A stretch of 64,000 nt of DNA from Streptomyces sp. NBC_01549 (lineage in GTDB: Bacteria; Actinomycetota; Actinomycetes; Streptomycetales; Streptomycetaceae), in the NCBI RefSeq assembly GCF_026339955.1, contig NZ_JAPEPW010000002.1:372001-436000 (forward strand), in the 5' to 3' direction. A model generated the notes under the pieces. That model was not told where the DNA came from. It was given only the letters and a program-made list of their open reading frames with translations, and did not search any database. Shown piece by piece: positions 36,227-44,668 of this stretch. The position numbers were made by a program, and so were the translations under genes. The number at the start of each line of letters is the position of its first letter. The first letter of the stretch is position 1.

Positions 36227-36412
36227 ATGCGCGCGAACTCCGTCAAGATCCGCCGTGTGGCCGCCGCGCTGTTCGCCGTGCCCATCCTCGCGCTGGCCGG
36301 AGCGACTGCCGCGAGCGCAGCACCTGCGACCGCGTCGGCTGCACCGACCGCGCCCGCACAGCACTGCGGCTGGTACCACAACCACTACTACCACTGCTGC
36401 TGCCACGACTGA
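36227..36412 (+). CDS. small secreted His/Cys-rich peptide
   Basis: 61-residue precursor: MRANSVKIRRVAAALFAVPI with LALAGATAASAA as a Sec signal, an Ala/Thr/Pro spacer, then a compact tail QHCGWYHNHYYHCCCHD holding four Cys and five His among 17 residues. The tail looks like a metal-binding site for copper or zinc. The ATG has AAGGGGAG just upstream. Neighbours are a cation-efflux protein and a multicopper oxidase, which supports a metal role, though no known family was recognised. Confidence 0.65.
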   Translation: MRANSVKIRRVAAALFAVPILALAGATAASAAPATASAAPTAPAQHCGWYHNHYYHCCCHD

Positions 36413-36595
36413 TACCGAGACCTCGGCTGGTGCGGGCAAAACCTCGCGTGCGAGGCCGCAGCTGTCCCCTGGCCGTGGGTCAGGCGCCGTGGCGAAGCGG
36501 CCATGAGGTGTCGAAACTCGTCGAAAGGTGGTGCCGCTTTCACGCACAGGGCCAGACTCCTTGCCCCGTCTCTGCGTGCCACCACCGGCCCGTTC

Positions 36596-36760
36596 GCTGC
36601 CTCGCTGATCGTCATGCCGCTGCCGGGCCGGGCCAAGCTGGACTCCGGCGCCACCACAGGGGCAACCAGAACCTGCTGCGCGTCTACCTGGCCGCTGCCG
36701 TCCTGGTCGACCTGCTCGCCGACACCCTGTTCGGCCTTGTGGCTCGACCCGGTCGTCGCA
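36596..36760 (+). pseudogene. degenerate partial copy of the cation-efflux gene
   Basis: Reads ASLIVMPLPGRAKLDSGATTG and, after frame changes, pieces matching YLAAAVLV, LLADTLFGL and LDPVV, parallel to 35385-35580 of the intact gene at about 1.2 kb distance. It has lost bases relative to the intact copy (for example the RRLGAV segment) and several frames are needed, so it is a decayed duplication. Confidence 0.65.
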
Positions 36761-36906
36761 CGCCGGAGTCCGGGGCCGTCGTCGACGGCCCCGGGCCGCC
36801 TGCCGTGCCGGCCGCGCTCGCGGGCGGATGCCAGAACTCGCCGGCCGACCGTCGTGATGAGCCCGAGCTCGGCCGGCGCTGAGGCGAAGGAAACTGCCCG
36901 AGGGAC

Positions 36907-37143
36907 GTGATCGCGGTGTTGGGCGGTCAGGCGATCGGCTGGATGTGGGTGTGGCTGGCACTGGTGGGGGTCGGTTTGCTGATCATCGGCTACGCCACGG
37001 TGAACCTGGCGCGTGGCGGCCGGAAGCCTTCCCCGACCGGGGCAGGGGCCGGGTTGGCGGCCCGACGGATCCTCGATGAGCGGTACGCACTCGGGGAGAT
37101 CAACGAGCAGGAGTACCTGCAGCGCAGGAGTATGTTGCCGTGA
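36907..37143 (+). CDS. SHOCT-domain membrane-anchored small protein
   Basis: 78 residues: one hydrophobic helix (MWVWLALVGVGLLIIGYATV) and a C-terminal SHOCT motif AARRILDERYALGEINEQEY. SHOCT motifs occur in oligomerising or regulatory membrane proteins and are commonly placed next to copper-resistance genes. Its TGA overlaps the GTG of the multicopper oxidase, so the two are translationally coupled. Confidence 0.8.
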   Translation: MIAVLGGQAIGWMWVWLALVGVGLLIIGYATVNLARGGRKPSPTGAGAGLAARRILDERYALGEINEQEYLQRRSMLP

Positions 37144-38624
37144 GCGGAGAGCCGATCAGCCGCCGCCGGGCGCTGGGTCTGCTCGGGTTGGGTACGGCCG
37201 GCGTGGCGGCCGGCGCGGCGGGCTGGGCCACCGGCCTGGGCGCCCCGCCCAGCAGCCGGCTGAAGCCGGCCGCCCAGGGCCAGGGGCTGGCCGAGCCGCG
37301 GGTGCTGGCCAGCCGTGACGGGCTGCTGGACGTGCGGCTCGTCGCCGCCCCAGGCGTACGGCTGGCGGGGCGGGACACCACGGGGTGGGGGTTCAACGGC
37401 ACCTCACCGGGACCGACGTTGCGGGTGCGGCCCGGGGACCTGCTGCGGGTGCGTCTGGTCAACCACATCGACCAGCCGACCAACCTGCACACCCACGGCA
37501 TGCACGTGTCCCCGTCGGGCAACAGCGACAACCCGTTCATCACCATCGAGCCCGGCGACAGCTTCGACTACGCCATAAGGATTCCGGCCAGGCATCCGGC
37601 GGGCACCTTCTGGTACCACCCGCACCACCACGGCACCGTCGCCGATCAGATCTTCGCCGGCCTGGTCGGGGCGCTGCTGGTCGACGGAGTCGGGGGTAAG
37701 GCGGACCTGCCAGTCGACGGCGACCGGCTGCTGCTGGTCACCGACACCACCCTGGACGGAGCCGGCCGGGTCGCCTCGCCCACCAGGATGGCCAGGATGA
37801 TGGGCCGCGAGGGCGAGCTGGTGCTGGTCAACGGCCAGCACCAGCCCGTCATCACCGCCGCACCCGGGTCGGTGCAGCGGTGGCGGGTCATCAACGGCTG
37901 CGTCTCCCGGGTGCTGGCGCTACGGCTGGACAGCCACCGGCTCACCCAGCTCGCCCTGGACGGGGCGCTCCTGCCCGCACCGGTCGACCGGGACCAGGTG
38001 GTGCTGGCCCCCGGCAACCGCGCCGACCTGCTCGTGCGCCCCACCGGCAGCGGCCAGTACGCATTGGTCAGCGACCCCTACGACCGGGGCAGTCTCGGCA
38101 TGATGGGCGGCATGATGGACGGTGGCCCGTCCGCCAGTGGTCCGGTCACCCTGGTCACCCTGGCCACCGCCGGCCCGGCCACAACGTCGCCATCGGTGCC
38201 CGCGACGCTGTCGGCCCCGGCTGTCCCGCAGGGCCCGGTGACCAGGCAGCGTCGGCTCACCTTCGCCATGGGTATGGGTCGGATGGGCATGGGTGGGATG
38301 GGTTTCACCATCGACGAGCGTACCTTCGACCCGGACCGTGACGACCAGAACGTCGCCCTTGGCACGGTCGAGGAGTGGACCGTGGTCAACACCAGCCCCA
38401 TGGATCACCCGTTCCACCTGCACGCCTGGCCCTTCCACGTGCTGGCGGGCAGCACCGGTATGCCACCGGCCGGCGTGCTGCAGGACGTCGTGCTCGTCCC
38501 CGCGCGGGGATGGGTGCGCCTGCGGATCCCGTTCAGCGACTTCGCCGGGCGCAGCGTATTTCACTGCCACATCCTCGACCATGAGGATCTGGGCATGATG
38601 GCCACCGTGAACGTGCGCGGCTAG
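37140..38624 (+). CDS. Tat-exported multicopper oxidase
   Basis: 494-residue periplasmic-type oxidase that probably oxidises Cu(I) or phenolics using O2. Tat signal SRRRALGLLGLGTAGVAAGAAG at residues 7-28, then three cupredoxin domains. All four copper motifs are visible: HTHGMHV (about 118), WYHPHHHGT (about 158), HPFHLHAWPFHV (about 423) and FHCHILDHEDLGMM (about 475). Met-rich loops (MMGGMMDGG, MGMGRMGMGGMGF) recall CueO-type cuprous oxidases. Coupled to the upstream SHOCT gene. Confidence 0.92.
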   Translation: MSGEPISRRRALGLLGLGTAGVAAGAAGWATGLGAPPSSRLKPAAQGQGLAEPRVLASRDGLLDVRLVAAPGVRLAGRDTTGWGFNGTSPGPTLRVRPGDLLRVRLVNHIDQPTNLHTHGMHVSPSGNSDNPFITIEPGDSFDYAIRIPARHPAGTFWYHPHHHGTVADQIFAGLVGALLVDGVGGKADLPVDGDRLLLVTDTTLDGAGRVASPTRMARMMGREGELVLVNGQHQPVITAAPGSVQRWRVINGCVSRVLALRLDSHRLTQLALDGALLPAPVDRDQVVLAPGNRADLLVRPTGSGQYALVSDPYDRGSLGMMGGMMDGGPSASGPVTLVTLATAGPATTSPSVPATLSAPAVPQGPVTRQRRLTFAMGMGRMGMGGMGFTIDERTFDPDRDDQNVALGTVEEWTVVNTSPMDHPFHLHAWPFHVLAGSTGMPPAGVLQDVVLVPARGWVRLRIPFSDFAGRSVFHCHILDHEDLGMMATVNVRG

Positions 38625-38708
38625 CTACCGGCCGGTGACGTCGAGTCCGGTGTACATACCGGCCACGTAGTGGCCGGGGATGTCGCAGACCAGCTCGTAG
38701 CCGGCGCC
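38625..38708 (-). pseudogene. cupredoxin C-terminal fragment
   Basis: Minus-strand translation GAGYELVCDIPGHYVAGMYT followed by GLDVTGR-stop carries the C...GH...M copper-ligand pattern of plastocyanin-like proteins. Only the last 28 residues remain; upstream is an IS256 end. The stop directly abuts the oxidase stop on the other strand. Confidence 0.7.
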
Positions 38709-38717
38709 TTTCGTGCA

Positions 38718-39129
38718 TCACGCCGCCACCTTCGGCCGCTCGACCAGGAGGCCGCGTTCGAAGCGGGCTCCGGCGCGGACGAGGGCGACGAACTGGGGCG
38801 CATTCACGGCTCGCCACCGCTGCTGTGCGGACTCGACGAGCTTGAAGACCATGGCCAAGGCAGCGGCCGGGCTGCCGGCGCCCCGGGTGACCTTGGTCCG
38901 CAGGCGGACAGTGGCAAAGGTCGACTCGATCGGGTTGGTCGTCCGCAGGTGGATCCAGTGCTCGGCGGGGAAGTCGTAGAACGCCAGCAGCTCGTCGACG
39001 TCGTCGGTGATCTTCTTGACCGCCTTGGGGAACTTCGCACCGTAGGTCTGGGCGAACCCGGCGACGGCCTTGAGCGCATGGTCGCGGTCCTCGGCGTTGT
39101 AGATCTCCTGCAGGGCGTTCCCATAGCTA
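38718..39129 (-). pseudogene. IS256-family transposase C-terminal fragment
   Basis: About 137 residues: NALQEIYNAEDRDHALKAVA, FAQTYGAKFPKAVKKITDDV, HWIHLRTTNPIESTFATVRL with the last catalytic Glu of the DDE triad, and QRWRAVNAPQFVALVRAGAR near the end. N-terminal two thirds are missing; the left side joins the cupredoxin fragment and the right side the HIT gene. Confidence 0.85.
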
Positions 39130-39137
39130 CGCTCTGC

Positions 39138-39551
39138 TCAGGGGTTGGGGCCAGCACTCCGTTCTCGGTCATGAGTGCATGGAACTGCTGCTGCTCGTAC
39201 GGGACCCCGAGCGAGCAGTCCTGCGATGTGCCAGTGCACGTGGGCGTTGCCTTGCTGGCTTCCCAGGGACAGTAGATACGTCCGCTCCGGCGCGAAGACC
39301 TCCTCCACGGCCAAAGCCACCCTACGTACAACGAGCATGAGAGCGCGGAACGCGGCCTGGTCCAGGTCTCGGACCACGTGCTCGATGTGCGCTTTCGGCG
39401 CCACCAGCACCTTGCCTGGCACGGTAGGCCACCGGTCCAAGAAGGCCACATGGGCCTCATCCTCGCAGACCAGCTCATGCTGATAGTCCAGATACGCACA
39501 GACGAGACAGGGACCGGTACGGGCCCTGGCGGCATAAGCACCAAGATCCAT
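39138..39551 (-). pseudogene. HIT-family protein with C-terminal frameshift
   Basis: N-terminal 120 residues are a good histidine-triad domain: CLVCAYLDYQHELVCEDEAH, KVLVAPKAHIEHVVRDL and HVHWHI, the nucleotide hydrolase/transferase active site. Past HIAGL the frame is shifted; a neighbouring frame continues with GVPYEQQQFHALMTENGVLA and PTPEQSV, the usual C-terminus, and then runs into the IS256 remnant. So one indel near 39205 plus a junction at about 39130 damage the end. Met at 39551 follows GGAGCGGG. Confidence 0.75.
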
Positions 39552-39614
39552 TGCTTCCCGCTCCACCGAATCACCACCTCTTGAGTACGGCACTGGCCGC
39601 GGTTGGACCTGTCG

Positions 39615-39956
39615 TCACAACGGCTTGTCGTCCCTCGGGAGCCTGGCGCTGATCGCCGTGTCGAGTTCTGCCATGGTGCGGCGGAAGGCCGCTTCCAGAT
39701 CGATGTCGTAGCGGTGGGCCAGGATGAGCACCGACCACAGGCAGTCCGCGAGCTCGTGCTCCAGCGCCGTCCGCCCACCCGGCATCTCCCGGGCGCCTGC
39801 TTCGGCCATCACCAGCTTGGCCAGATCTCCGACATCTCCTACGAAGCCGAGCATGAACTCCTCTTGTGTCCACACCCGGCCCCGCTCCTGCAAATTCAGC
39901 TCGTCGTACAGATCATGTATGCGCATCGCCTGCTGCAGCAGGCCTTCGAGGCTCAC
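39615..39956 (-). CDS. MazG-like nucleotide pyrophosphohydrolase
   Basis: 113-residue all-alpha protein that would hydrolyse a (d)NTP to NMP and PPi. Motifs: MLGFVGDVGDLAKLVMAEAG (first helix; Gly-Asp-Val-Gly-Asp replaces the common GExGEL), and HELADCLWSVLILAHRYDIDLEAAF with the second metal-binding E..D pair. The GTG at 39956 has AGGAGGGG upstream. The start of the HIT gene is 63 bases downstream in the same direction. Confidence 0.75.
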   Translation of the reverse strand: MSLEGLLQQAMRIHDLYDELNLQERGRVWTQEEFMLGFVGDVGDLAKLVMAEAGAREMPGGRTALEHELADCLWSVLILAHRYDIDLEAAFRRTMAELDTAISARLPRDDKPL

Positions 39957-40052
39957 CACAAGGCCCCTCCTGATCTGGGTCGAGACGAACATGATCCCCA
40001 AGCGGCGCCGAGAAGCTGAGCGCCGAATCGGCCAACTGAAGCACTCATTGGC

Positions 40053-40089
40053 CTACTGTCACGCTCAGTCACACTGAGGGTGACAGTAG
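40053..40089. promoter_or_regulatory. two-part palindrome between divergent genes
   Basis: CTACTGTCA (40053-40061) pairs with TGACAGTAG (40081-40089), and inside it CTCAG pairs with CTGAG. It lies in the region between the leftward mazG-like gene and the rightward gene at 40162, where a shared operator would be. A transcript hairpin is the alternative. Confidence 0.55.
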
Positions 40090-40161
40090 TCAAGCGGCGT
40101 CCATGAGACTATTTTCGAACACATGACCGAATGACGCGACACAGAGGAGCTACCACTCCCA

Positions 40162-40707
40162 ATGTCGGTGAGGACTCCGAGCCTGCGTGAGGTCTTGACC
40201 AATCGCACGGGCCTGTGGCTGTGGCTGCAATAGGACGGTCAGCGTGAGCGGACGGAACTGCTCGAAATCCGGGATCTTCCGGACGGGCGCCGGGCTCTGC
40301 TCACGATCGTGAATACGCGCCGCCCCGGCATCCGGAGAGCATGGGTCGCATGGGATCCGGACCGCATGCGCCTCGCGAACGACTGGCCGCAAGCGTCAGC
40401 CCCGGCCGGAGCCGAGCCACATGAGGGGGACACACAGGGGCACGGCCGCGACATGATCGACTGCTTCACCGGCGACCACACACTCATCCGTCCGCCCCGC
40501 GATGTGGAAGTGCGCGTCGGAGGCCGCTGGCATCGAAGCCTACTGAAGTGCCGGTTCAACGGGCGAACTAAGGACCGGGCCGTGGTCACAGTCTGCGTAC
40601 CCTTCTGGGAGCCGAAGTGGGGGGCCATGATCGAGTACAAGCGGATGTACCGCTGGGATCCCGTGGCGATCAGACCCGTCGATGCCGACCAGCCCAAACA
40701 CCCCTAG
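40162..40707 (+). pseudogene. conserved hypothetical protein with in-frame amber codon
   Basis: The ATG has GAGGAGC (40144-40150) upstream and begins MSVRTPSLREVLTNRTGLWL. TAG at 40231-40233 (WLWLQ-stop-DGQRERTELLE) interrupts it; a GAG to TAG change would explain this. The frame then continues 158 codons (DLPDGRRALLTIVNTRRPGI, PRDVEVRVGGRWHRSLLKCR) without a further stop. A restart at GTG 40309 is possible. No known family. Confidence 0.6.
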
Positions 40708-40717
40708 ACTCGAACAT

Positions 40718-41071
40718 GTGAGCGATGGATTGTCTCGTCTTGAGTTGCTGCACTTCGCGCGTCGCGTGATCGTGCAGCAAGCGCAGGCGAGTCTTGCGCA
40801 GCTGGATCGGTGGATCGCGGTCGAGGAGCGGCGAGAGGCCGAACGCCAGCGCGGTGACGAGCGGCGTCTGCCTCCGCCCGAGTGGCTGTTGGAGCGAGGG
40901 ATCGGCGCCGGGAGCCCGCCCGCGCGGGTTCACCAGGGCGGGTGTGCCGTGGCGAACGGTGCCCGGGTCAAGCCGATCATTGAGGACCAGGCGCGGAGGG
41001 CGCTGTACGAGCATGTCGAAGCCTGCCCGTTCTGCAATCCGGACACGGCGCTCCAGGTCATTCCGGAGTAG
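40718..41071 (+). CDS. DUF6233 family protein
   Basis: 117-residue Streptomyces-specific protein: SRLELLHFARRVIVQQAQAS, EERREAERQRG, PPPEWLLERGIGAGSPPARV and the C-terminal ALYEHVEACPFCNPDTAL with paired cysteines. Role unknown. The GTG at 40718 matches the usual family start, 11 bases past the stop of the preceding frame. Confidence 0.8.
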   Translation: MSDGLSRLELLHFARRVIVQQAQASLAQLDRWIAVEERREAERQRGDERRLPPPEWLLERGIGAGSPPARVHQGGCAVANGARVKPIIEDQARRALYEHVEACPFCNPDTALQVIPE

Positions 41072-41138
41072 GCCCTCCACCCGGGAGGGCCGAGTAGACC
41101 GACGGGCGCGCGGCCATTCATGGGCGGAGGCTGATCAC

Positions 41139-41223
41139 GTGGAGTTCCCCGTGCAGGTCGCGCTGGCTGAGCTGGTTCCCGTGCTGCCGGCCACGCCGGG
41201 CTGGTGGTACGAGATCAAGTTAT
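41139..41223 (+). pseudogene. ATP-dependent DNA ligase N-terminal scrap
   Basis: VEFPVQVALAELVPVLPATP then GWWYEIK ends exactly at the position of the catalytic Lys motif (YExKLDG) of ATP-dependent ligases; the next residues are unrelated. Only 28 residues remain. Confidence 0.5.
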
Positions 41224-41340
41224 GGACAGGGTTTGAATCTGTCCGCTGTCCATGACGTTCCCTGATTAAGTCTGGTGCTGAGTGCCCCAGCGGGCGTCAT
41301 CATGGAGCAGTGGCTCAGTGGCTGCGCCGGGGAGGGAACG

Positions 41341-41862
41341 ATGGACCGGGAAGTCGTTCATGTGGAGCTGCGTTAGGCCAGCGCAACGTTCCACCAGCTT
41401 CTGGACTCGGCGGCCGTTGACGACATGGGCCGCCGGAGCGATGGAACCCGTTGGACCAACGAGCAGTTGCTGTACCACATGCTTTTCGGCTACATCGTCG
41501 TGCTGGCGCTGCTGCCCCTGGTGCGCCTGTTCGGCCGTCTTCCGCCGGGCGTGAGCCGTACTTGGGTGCGTTTGCTCAATGCCTCGACAGGCCCGTTCGA
41601 TGTGATCAACTACTGGGGGGCCGCGGGCGGTGCCCGGGTGTTCGGCCACCGCCGTATGGGCGCGAAGTTCGATCGCACCATCACGCCCTGTCCCGCCGGC
41701 TGGAGGCCGAGCCGGAGGCACAGTGGGGCGGACGATGCACTTTCCGGTGCGGTGGGATCCGTTCTTTTAAGGACGCGATGATTCTCGAAGACGTCTACCG
41801 CTACCCGACCCAGCACTTCGACTTCCACTGTGCTCAGCTCACCAGGGCACGCCCACCTGACC
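41341..41862 (+). pseudogene. DinB-like protein remnant, nonsense and frameshifts
   Basis: Begins MDREVVHVELR, then TAG at 41374-41376, then ASATFHQLLDSAAVDDMGRR, TRWTNEQLLYHMLFGYIVVL and GGARVFGHRRMGAKFDRTI in one frame. Later pieces RRLEAEPEAQ, MHFPVRWDPFF and LEDVYRYPTQHFDFHCAQL occur in other frames, so at least two indels follow. The whole resembles a DinB/YfiT-type four-helix protein in which the HxxxH metal site (QHFDFH) is still readable. Confidence 0.7.
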
Positions 41863-42095
41863 CGTACCGTGAGTCGCGACCCTGTACGGCCGCCCGCAGG
41901 CGCGCGGCCGTGCAGGGCGTGCGTCAGCTCTGGTAGCCGCAGCCGGACGCCGCCTTGGCTTCGGTGACGTGGATGCCGTCGGGGAAGCGGACCAGATGGC
42001 GCCTGTGAGGGGCCCCTTGGTCCTGTAGCGGCGGGATGTGGCCGGGCTGAAGCTGGGAAGTGGCAGCGGTGGTACGTCTGGGCTTGGGAGGCACG

Positions 42096-42983
42096 ATGAG
42101 CGGTCTGGTGGTCGTCGGTGTGGACGGGTCGGCGTCGAGTCTTGCCGCTGTCGAGACGGCGGCTCGGGAGGCACGGCTGCGTGGGGCAGGGCTTCGGGTG
42201 GTGCATGCGTTCTTGTGGCCGGCGATGCATGTGCCGTTGGGTCCGTCGCCGCTGGGTCCGCCGGAGGGCGGGGTCCGGAACATGGTGGAGCGTCTGGTGG
42301 CGGAGGCCGTTGAGCGTGCGCGGGAGACGGCACCGGACGTGGACGTCGGTAATGCCGTGGTCACCGGTGAGCCGCTGACGGTCCTGGAGGCGCAGTCGCG
42401 TGCGGCCGAGTTGGTCGTGGTCGGTTCCCGGGGCATGGGTGGGTTCGTCGGGCTGCTGGTCGGATCGACGGCGGTGCATCTGGCGGCGCACGGCCGGTGC
42501 CCGGTACTGGTGGTGCACGAGCAGACGAGTGCGGACGGTCCGATCGTGGTGGGTGTGGACGGTTCGGATCTGGGCGAGCGGGCGGTGGAGTTCGCCTTCG
42601 CCGAGGCGGCGCTGCGCAAGGGACCCCTGGTGGCGGTGCATGCCTGGACCACGTGGAACGCGCCGATGCCGGCGCCGCAGGATGCGCCCGAGCCGTACGC
42701 GAACCCGCCGGGCGCGCTGTCCGGGGAGGAGGAGCGGCTGCTGTCCGAGGCGCTGGCCGGCCATCGGGAGCGGTATCCGGATGTCGCGGTGGAGGACAGG
42801 GTGGTGCACGGCGGGACGCGGGAGGCGCTGATCGAGGCGAGCCGGTCCGCGCAGCTGGTGGTGGTCGGTGCGCGGGGGCGTGGTGGGTTCGTCGGCCTTC
42901 TGTTGGGGTCGGTCAGCCAGGCTCTGCTGCATCACGCGCACTGCCCGGTCGTTGTGGTGCGGGGAGCGGGCGAGGACCACTGA
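42096..42983 (+). CDS. universal stress protein, tandem UspA domains
   Basis: 295-residue cytoplasmic protein of two UspA domains. Domain 1 (residues 1-145) starts LVVVGVDGSASSLAAVETAA and ends GSRGMGGFVGLLVGSTAVHL with CPVLVV; domain 2 starts IVVGVDGSDLGERAVEFAFA and ends GARGRGGFVGLLLGSVSQAL. Both have the ATP-binding G-2X-G-9X-G-S/T motif. Such proteins accompany hypoxia and stress responses in actinobacteria. The ATG follows GGGAGGCACG. Confidence 0.93.
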   Translation: MSGLVVVGVDGSASSLAAVETAAREARLRGAGLRVVHAFLWPAMHVPLGPSPLGPPEGGVRNMVERLVAEAVERARETAPDVDVGNAVVTGEPLTVLEAQSRAAELVVVGSRGMGGFVGLLVGSTAVHLAAHGRCPVLVVHEQTSADGPIVVGVDGSDLGERAVEFAFAEAALRKGPLVAVHAWTTWNAPMPAPQDAPEPYANPPGALSGEEERLLSEALAGHRERYPDVAVEDRVVHGGTREALIEASRSAQLVVVGARGRGGFVGLLLGSVSQALLHHAHCPVVVVRGAGEDH

Positions 42984-43279
42984 CGGCTGCGGGCGCCGTG
43001 CGGGAGCTGCGGGGCGGGTGGGAGTGAAGCGGGTCAGGACGGGGCCGCACACGGCGAGGAGCAGCACGTAGGTGGTGACCAGGGCCCCGAAATGCTGGTC
43101 TGCGGTACCGGCGAGGCCGACGATGACGACGGAGAACTCGCCGCGGGCGATCAGCGCGGTCCCGGCCCGCAGCCGGCCGCGGTGGCCCGCTCCCTCGCGG
43201 CGGGCCGCGCACCAGCCGGAGGCCAGCTTCGTCGACGCGGTGACCACGGCCAGTGCTGTGGCGGCGGGCAGCATGGACA

Positions 43280-43909
43280 TCAGGTCGCCGGGGGGGCGAC
43301 GGCCAGGCCCAGGGCCAGGAAGAACACGGCGGCGAACAGGTCGCGCAGCGGGCTGAGCGCGGCCCGGGCCCGATCGGCGGCGGTTCCGGTCAGTGCGAGC
43401 CCGATGAGGAAGGCGCCGACGGCGGCAGACACGTGGATGGTTTCGGCGAGTGCGGCGACGACGAGGGTGATGCCGAGGACCCGCAGGAGTACCTGTTCGG
43501 GCTCGGGGTGGGTGAGGATCCGGCCGACGTGGTGGCTCCAGCGGGCGGAGGCGGCGATCGTGGCGGCGACGGCCGCAGTGGCTGCCAGGACGGCGAGCAG
43601 CGCCTGCCACCAGGTGCCGCCGGAGGTGATGACGGCGAGCAGGGGCAGGTATGCGGCCATGGCGAAGTCCTCCATCACCAGGACGGACAGCACCGCCGGG
43701 GTCTCCCGGTTGCCCAGGCGGCGCAGGTCGCCGAGCAGGCGGGCGATGATGCCGGAGGAGGAGACGTAGGTGGCGCCGGCCAGTGCCAGCCCGGCCAGCA
43801 GGTACAGCGGCACGGGCGAGAGGGCGTAGCGCCGTGCGAGGGTGCCGAGCACGCTCAGCCCGGTCAGGATGGCCCCCAGTTCCAGCAGCAGGGCGATGGG
43901 GGTGTGCAC
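43280..43909 (-). pseudogene. KhtU-like cation:proton antiporter, frameshifted at a C7 tract
   Basis: Membrane exchanger of the CPA2 family that would expel K+ or Na+. The readable part has about six helices: PIALLLELGAILTGLSVLGT, YLLAGLALAG, SVLVMEDFAMAAYLPLLAVI, IHVSAAVGAFLIGLALTGTA. It stops at LAVAPPAT, but another frame immediately continues GDLMSMLPAATALAVVTAST, LIARGEFSVVIVGLAG and TYVLLLAVCGPVLTRF up to about 43020. The shift maps to seven consecutive C on the minus strand (43290-43296). This may be mutation, slippage or base-call error. The GTG start at 43909 lies four bases past the stop of the regulatory-subunit gene. Confidence 0.8.
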
Positions 43910-43912
43910 CGC

Positions 43913-44398
43913 TCAGCCCTGGATGATGCGCTGGACGTCGGCGATGCCGTCGCGGGTGCCGATGACCACGAGGGCGTCTCCGGCCTGCAGCAATTGGCCG
44001 GGACCGGGCGAGGCGACGACGTCCTCGCCGCGGACGACGGCCACGATCGAGGCGCCGGTGCGGGTGCGGGCCCGGGTGTCGCCCAGGGCGCGGTCGGCGA
44101 ACGGGCTGCCGTGACGCACTTCGACCTGTCCGGCGCTCAGGCCGGGCACTTCGCGGGTCAGGTCGGCGAAGCGTTCCGCGATGCGCGGGGCGCCGAGGAT
44201 CTCGGCGAGGGTGTCGGCCTCTTGACTGGTGAGCCGGAAGACCGGACGGGCCTCGTCGGGGTCGTCGCCGCGATACACAACCACCTCGAAGTCCCCCGAA
44301 CGCTGGGCGACGACCCCGATCCGGTCGCCTTCGTGGTTGACGAACTCGTACCGCAGCCCCACGCCCGGCAGCAGCACCTCGTTGACGTCCACATGCAT
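43913..44398 (-). CDS. cation:proton antiporter regulatory subunit (KhtT-like, TrkA-C/RCK_C)
   Basis: 161-residue soluble subunit that gates the antiporter. The N-terminal domain LPGVGLRYEFVNHEGDRIGVV and the C-terminal TrkA-C domain EVRHGSPFADRALGDTRART, ASIVAVVRGEDVVASPGPGQ, AGDALVVIGTRDGIADVQRI are clear. It is immediately upstream of the antiporter gene, the standard khtT-khtU order. Start at ATG 44398 (MHVDVNEVLLPG) or the GTG one codon earlier. Confidence 0.85.
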   Translation of the reverse strand: MHVDVNEVLLPGVGLRYEFVNHEGDRIGVVAQRSGDFEVVVYRGDDPDEARPVFRLTSQEADTLAEILGAPRIAERFADLTREVPGLSAGQVEVRHGSPFADRALGDTRARTRTGASIVAVVRGEDVVASPGPGQLLQAGDALVVIGTRDGIADVQRIIQG

Positions 44399-44554
44399 CA
44401 CCCCGGCAGCCACTGCGGTCGGAACCTGTGCGCACCCCGTGGCGCGGCCCGCTATACCAGATATTCGGCAGATGCCGACGGGTACTCGAGGACCGGCATC
44501 GCCTTGATCCGTCTCGGTTGATGCCAGTGTCCTGACCGCTCGGGCGCCTCGGCA

Positions 44555-44568
44555 GGGCCGAGCGGCCC
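44555..44568. promoter_or_regulatory. GC-rich palindrome upstream of the second usp
   Basis: GGGCCGAGCGGCCC, inverted repeat of six-base arms, about 100 bases before the universal stress protein start and between divergent genes. It might be an operator for a stress regulator such as DevR/DosR, but that link is a guess. Confidence 0.3.
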
Positions 44569-44668
44569 CTCAGGCGACCTGATGGCCCCTGGCCCCGAAG
44601 GCGGAACGAGCCGAGGCTGGGAAACGAAGCGGCTGCTCGCCGACGGCGCTGCGGGACGGGAGTGCGCA

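Noticed and set aside
40231-41376. Amber codons as recoding (pyrrolysine-like)
   Set aside because: Neighbouring broken genes show TGA and TAA too, plus frameshifts, so decay explains them better.
41924-42043. Minus-strand reading HLVRFPDGIHVTEAKAASGC as a small gene end
   Set aside because: Protein-like but without start, family match or context; too weak to call.
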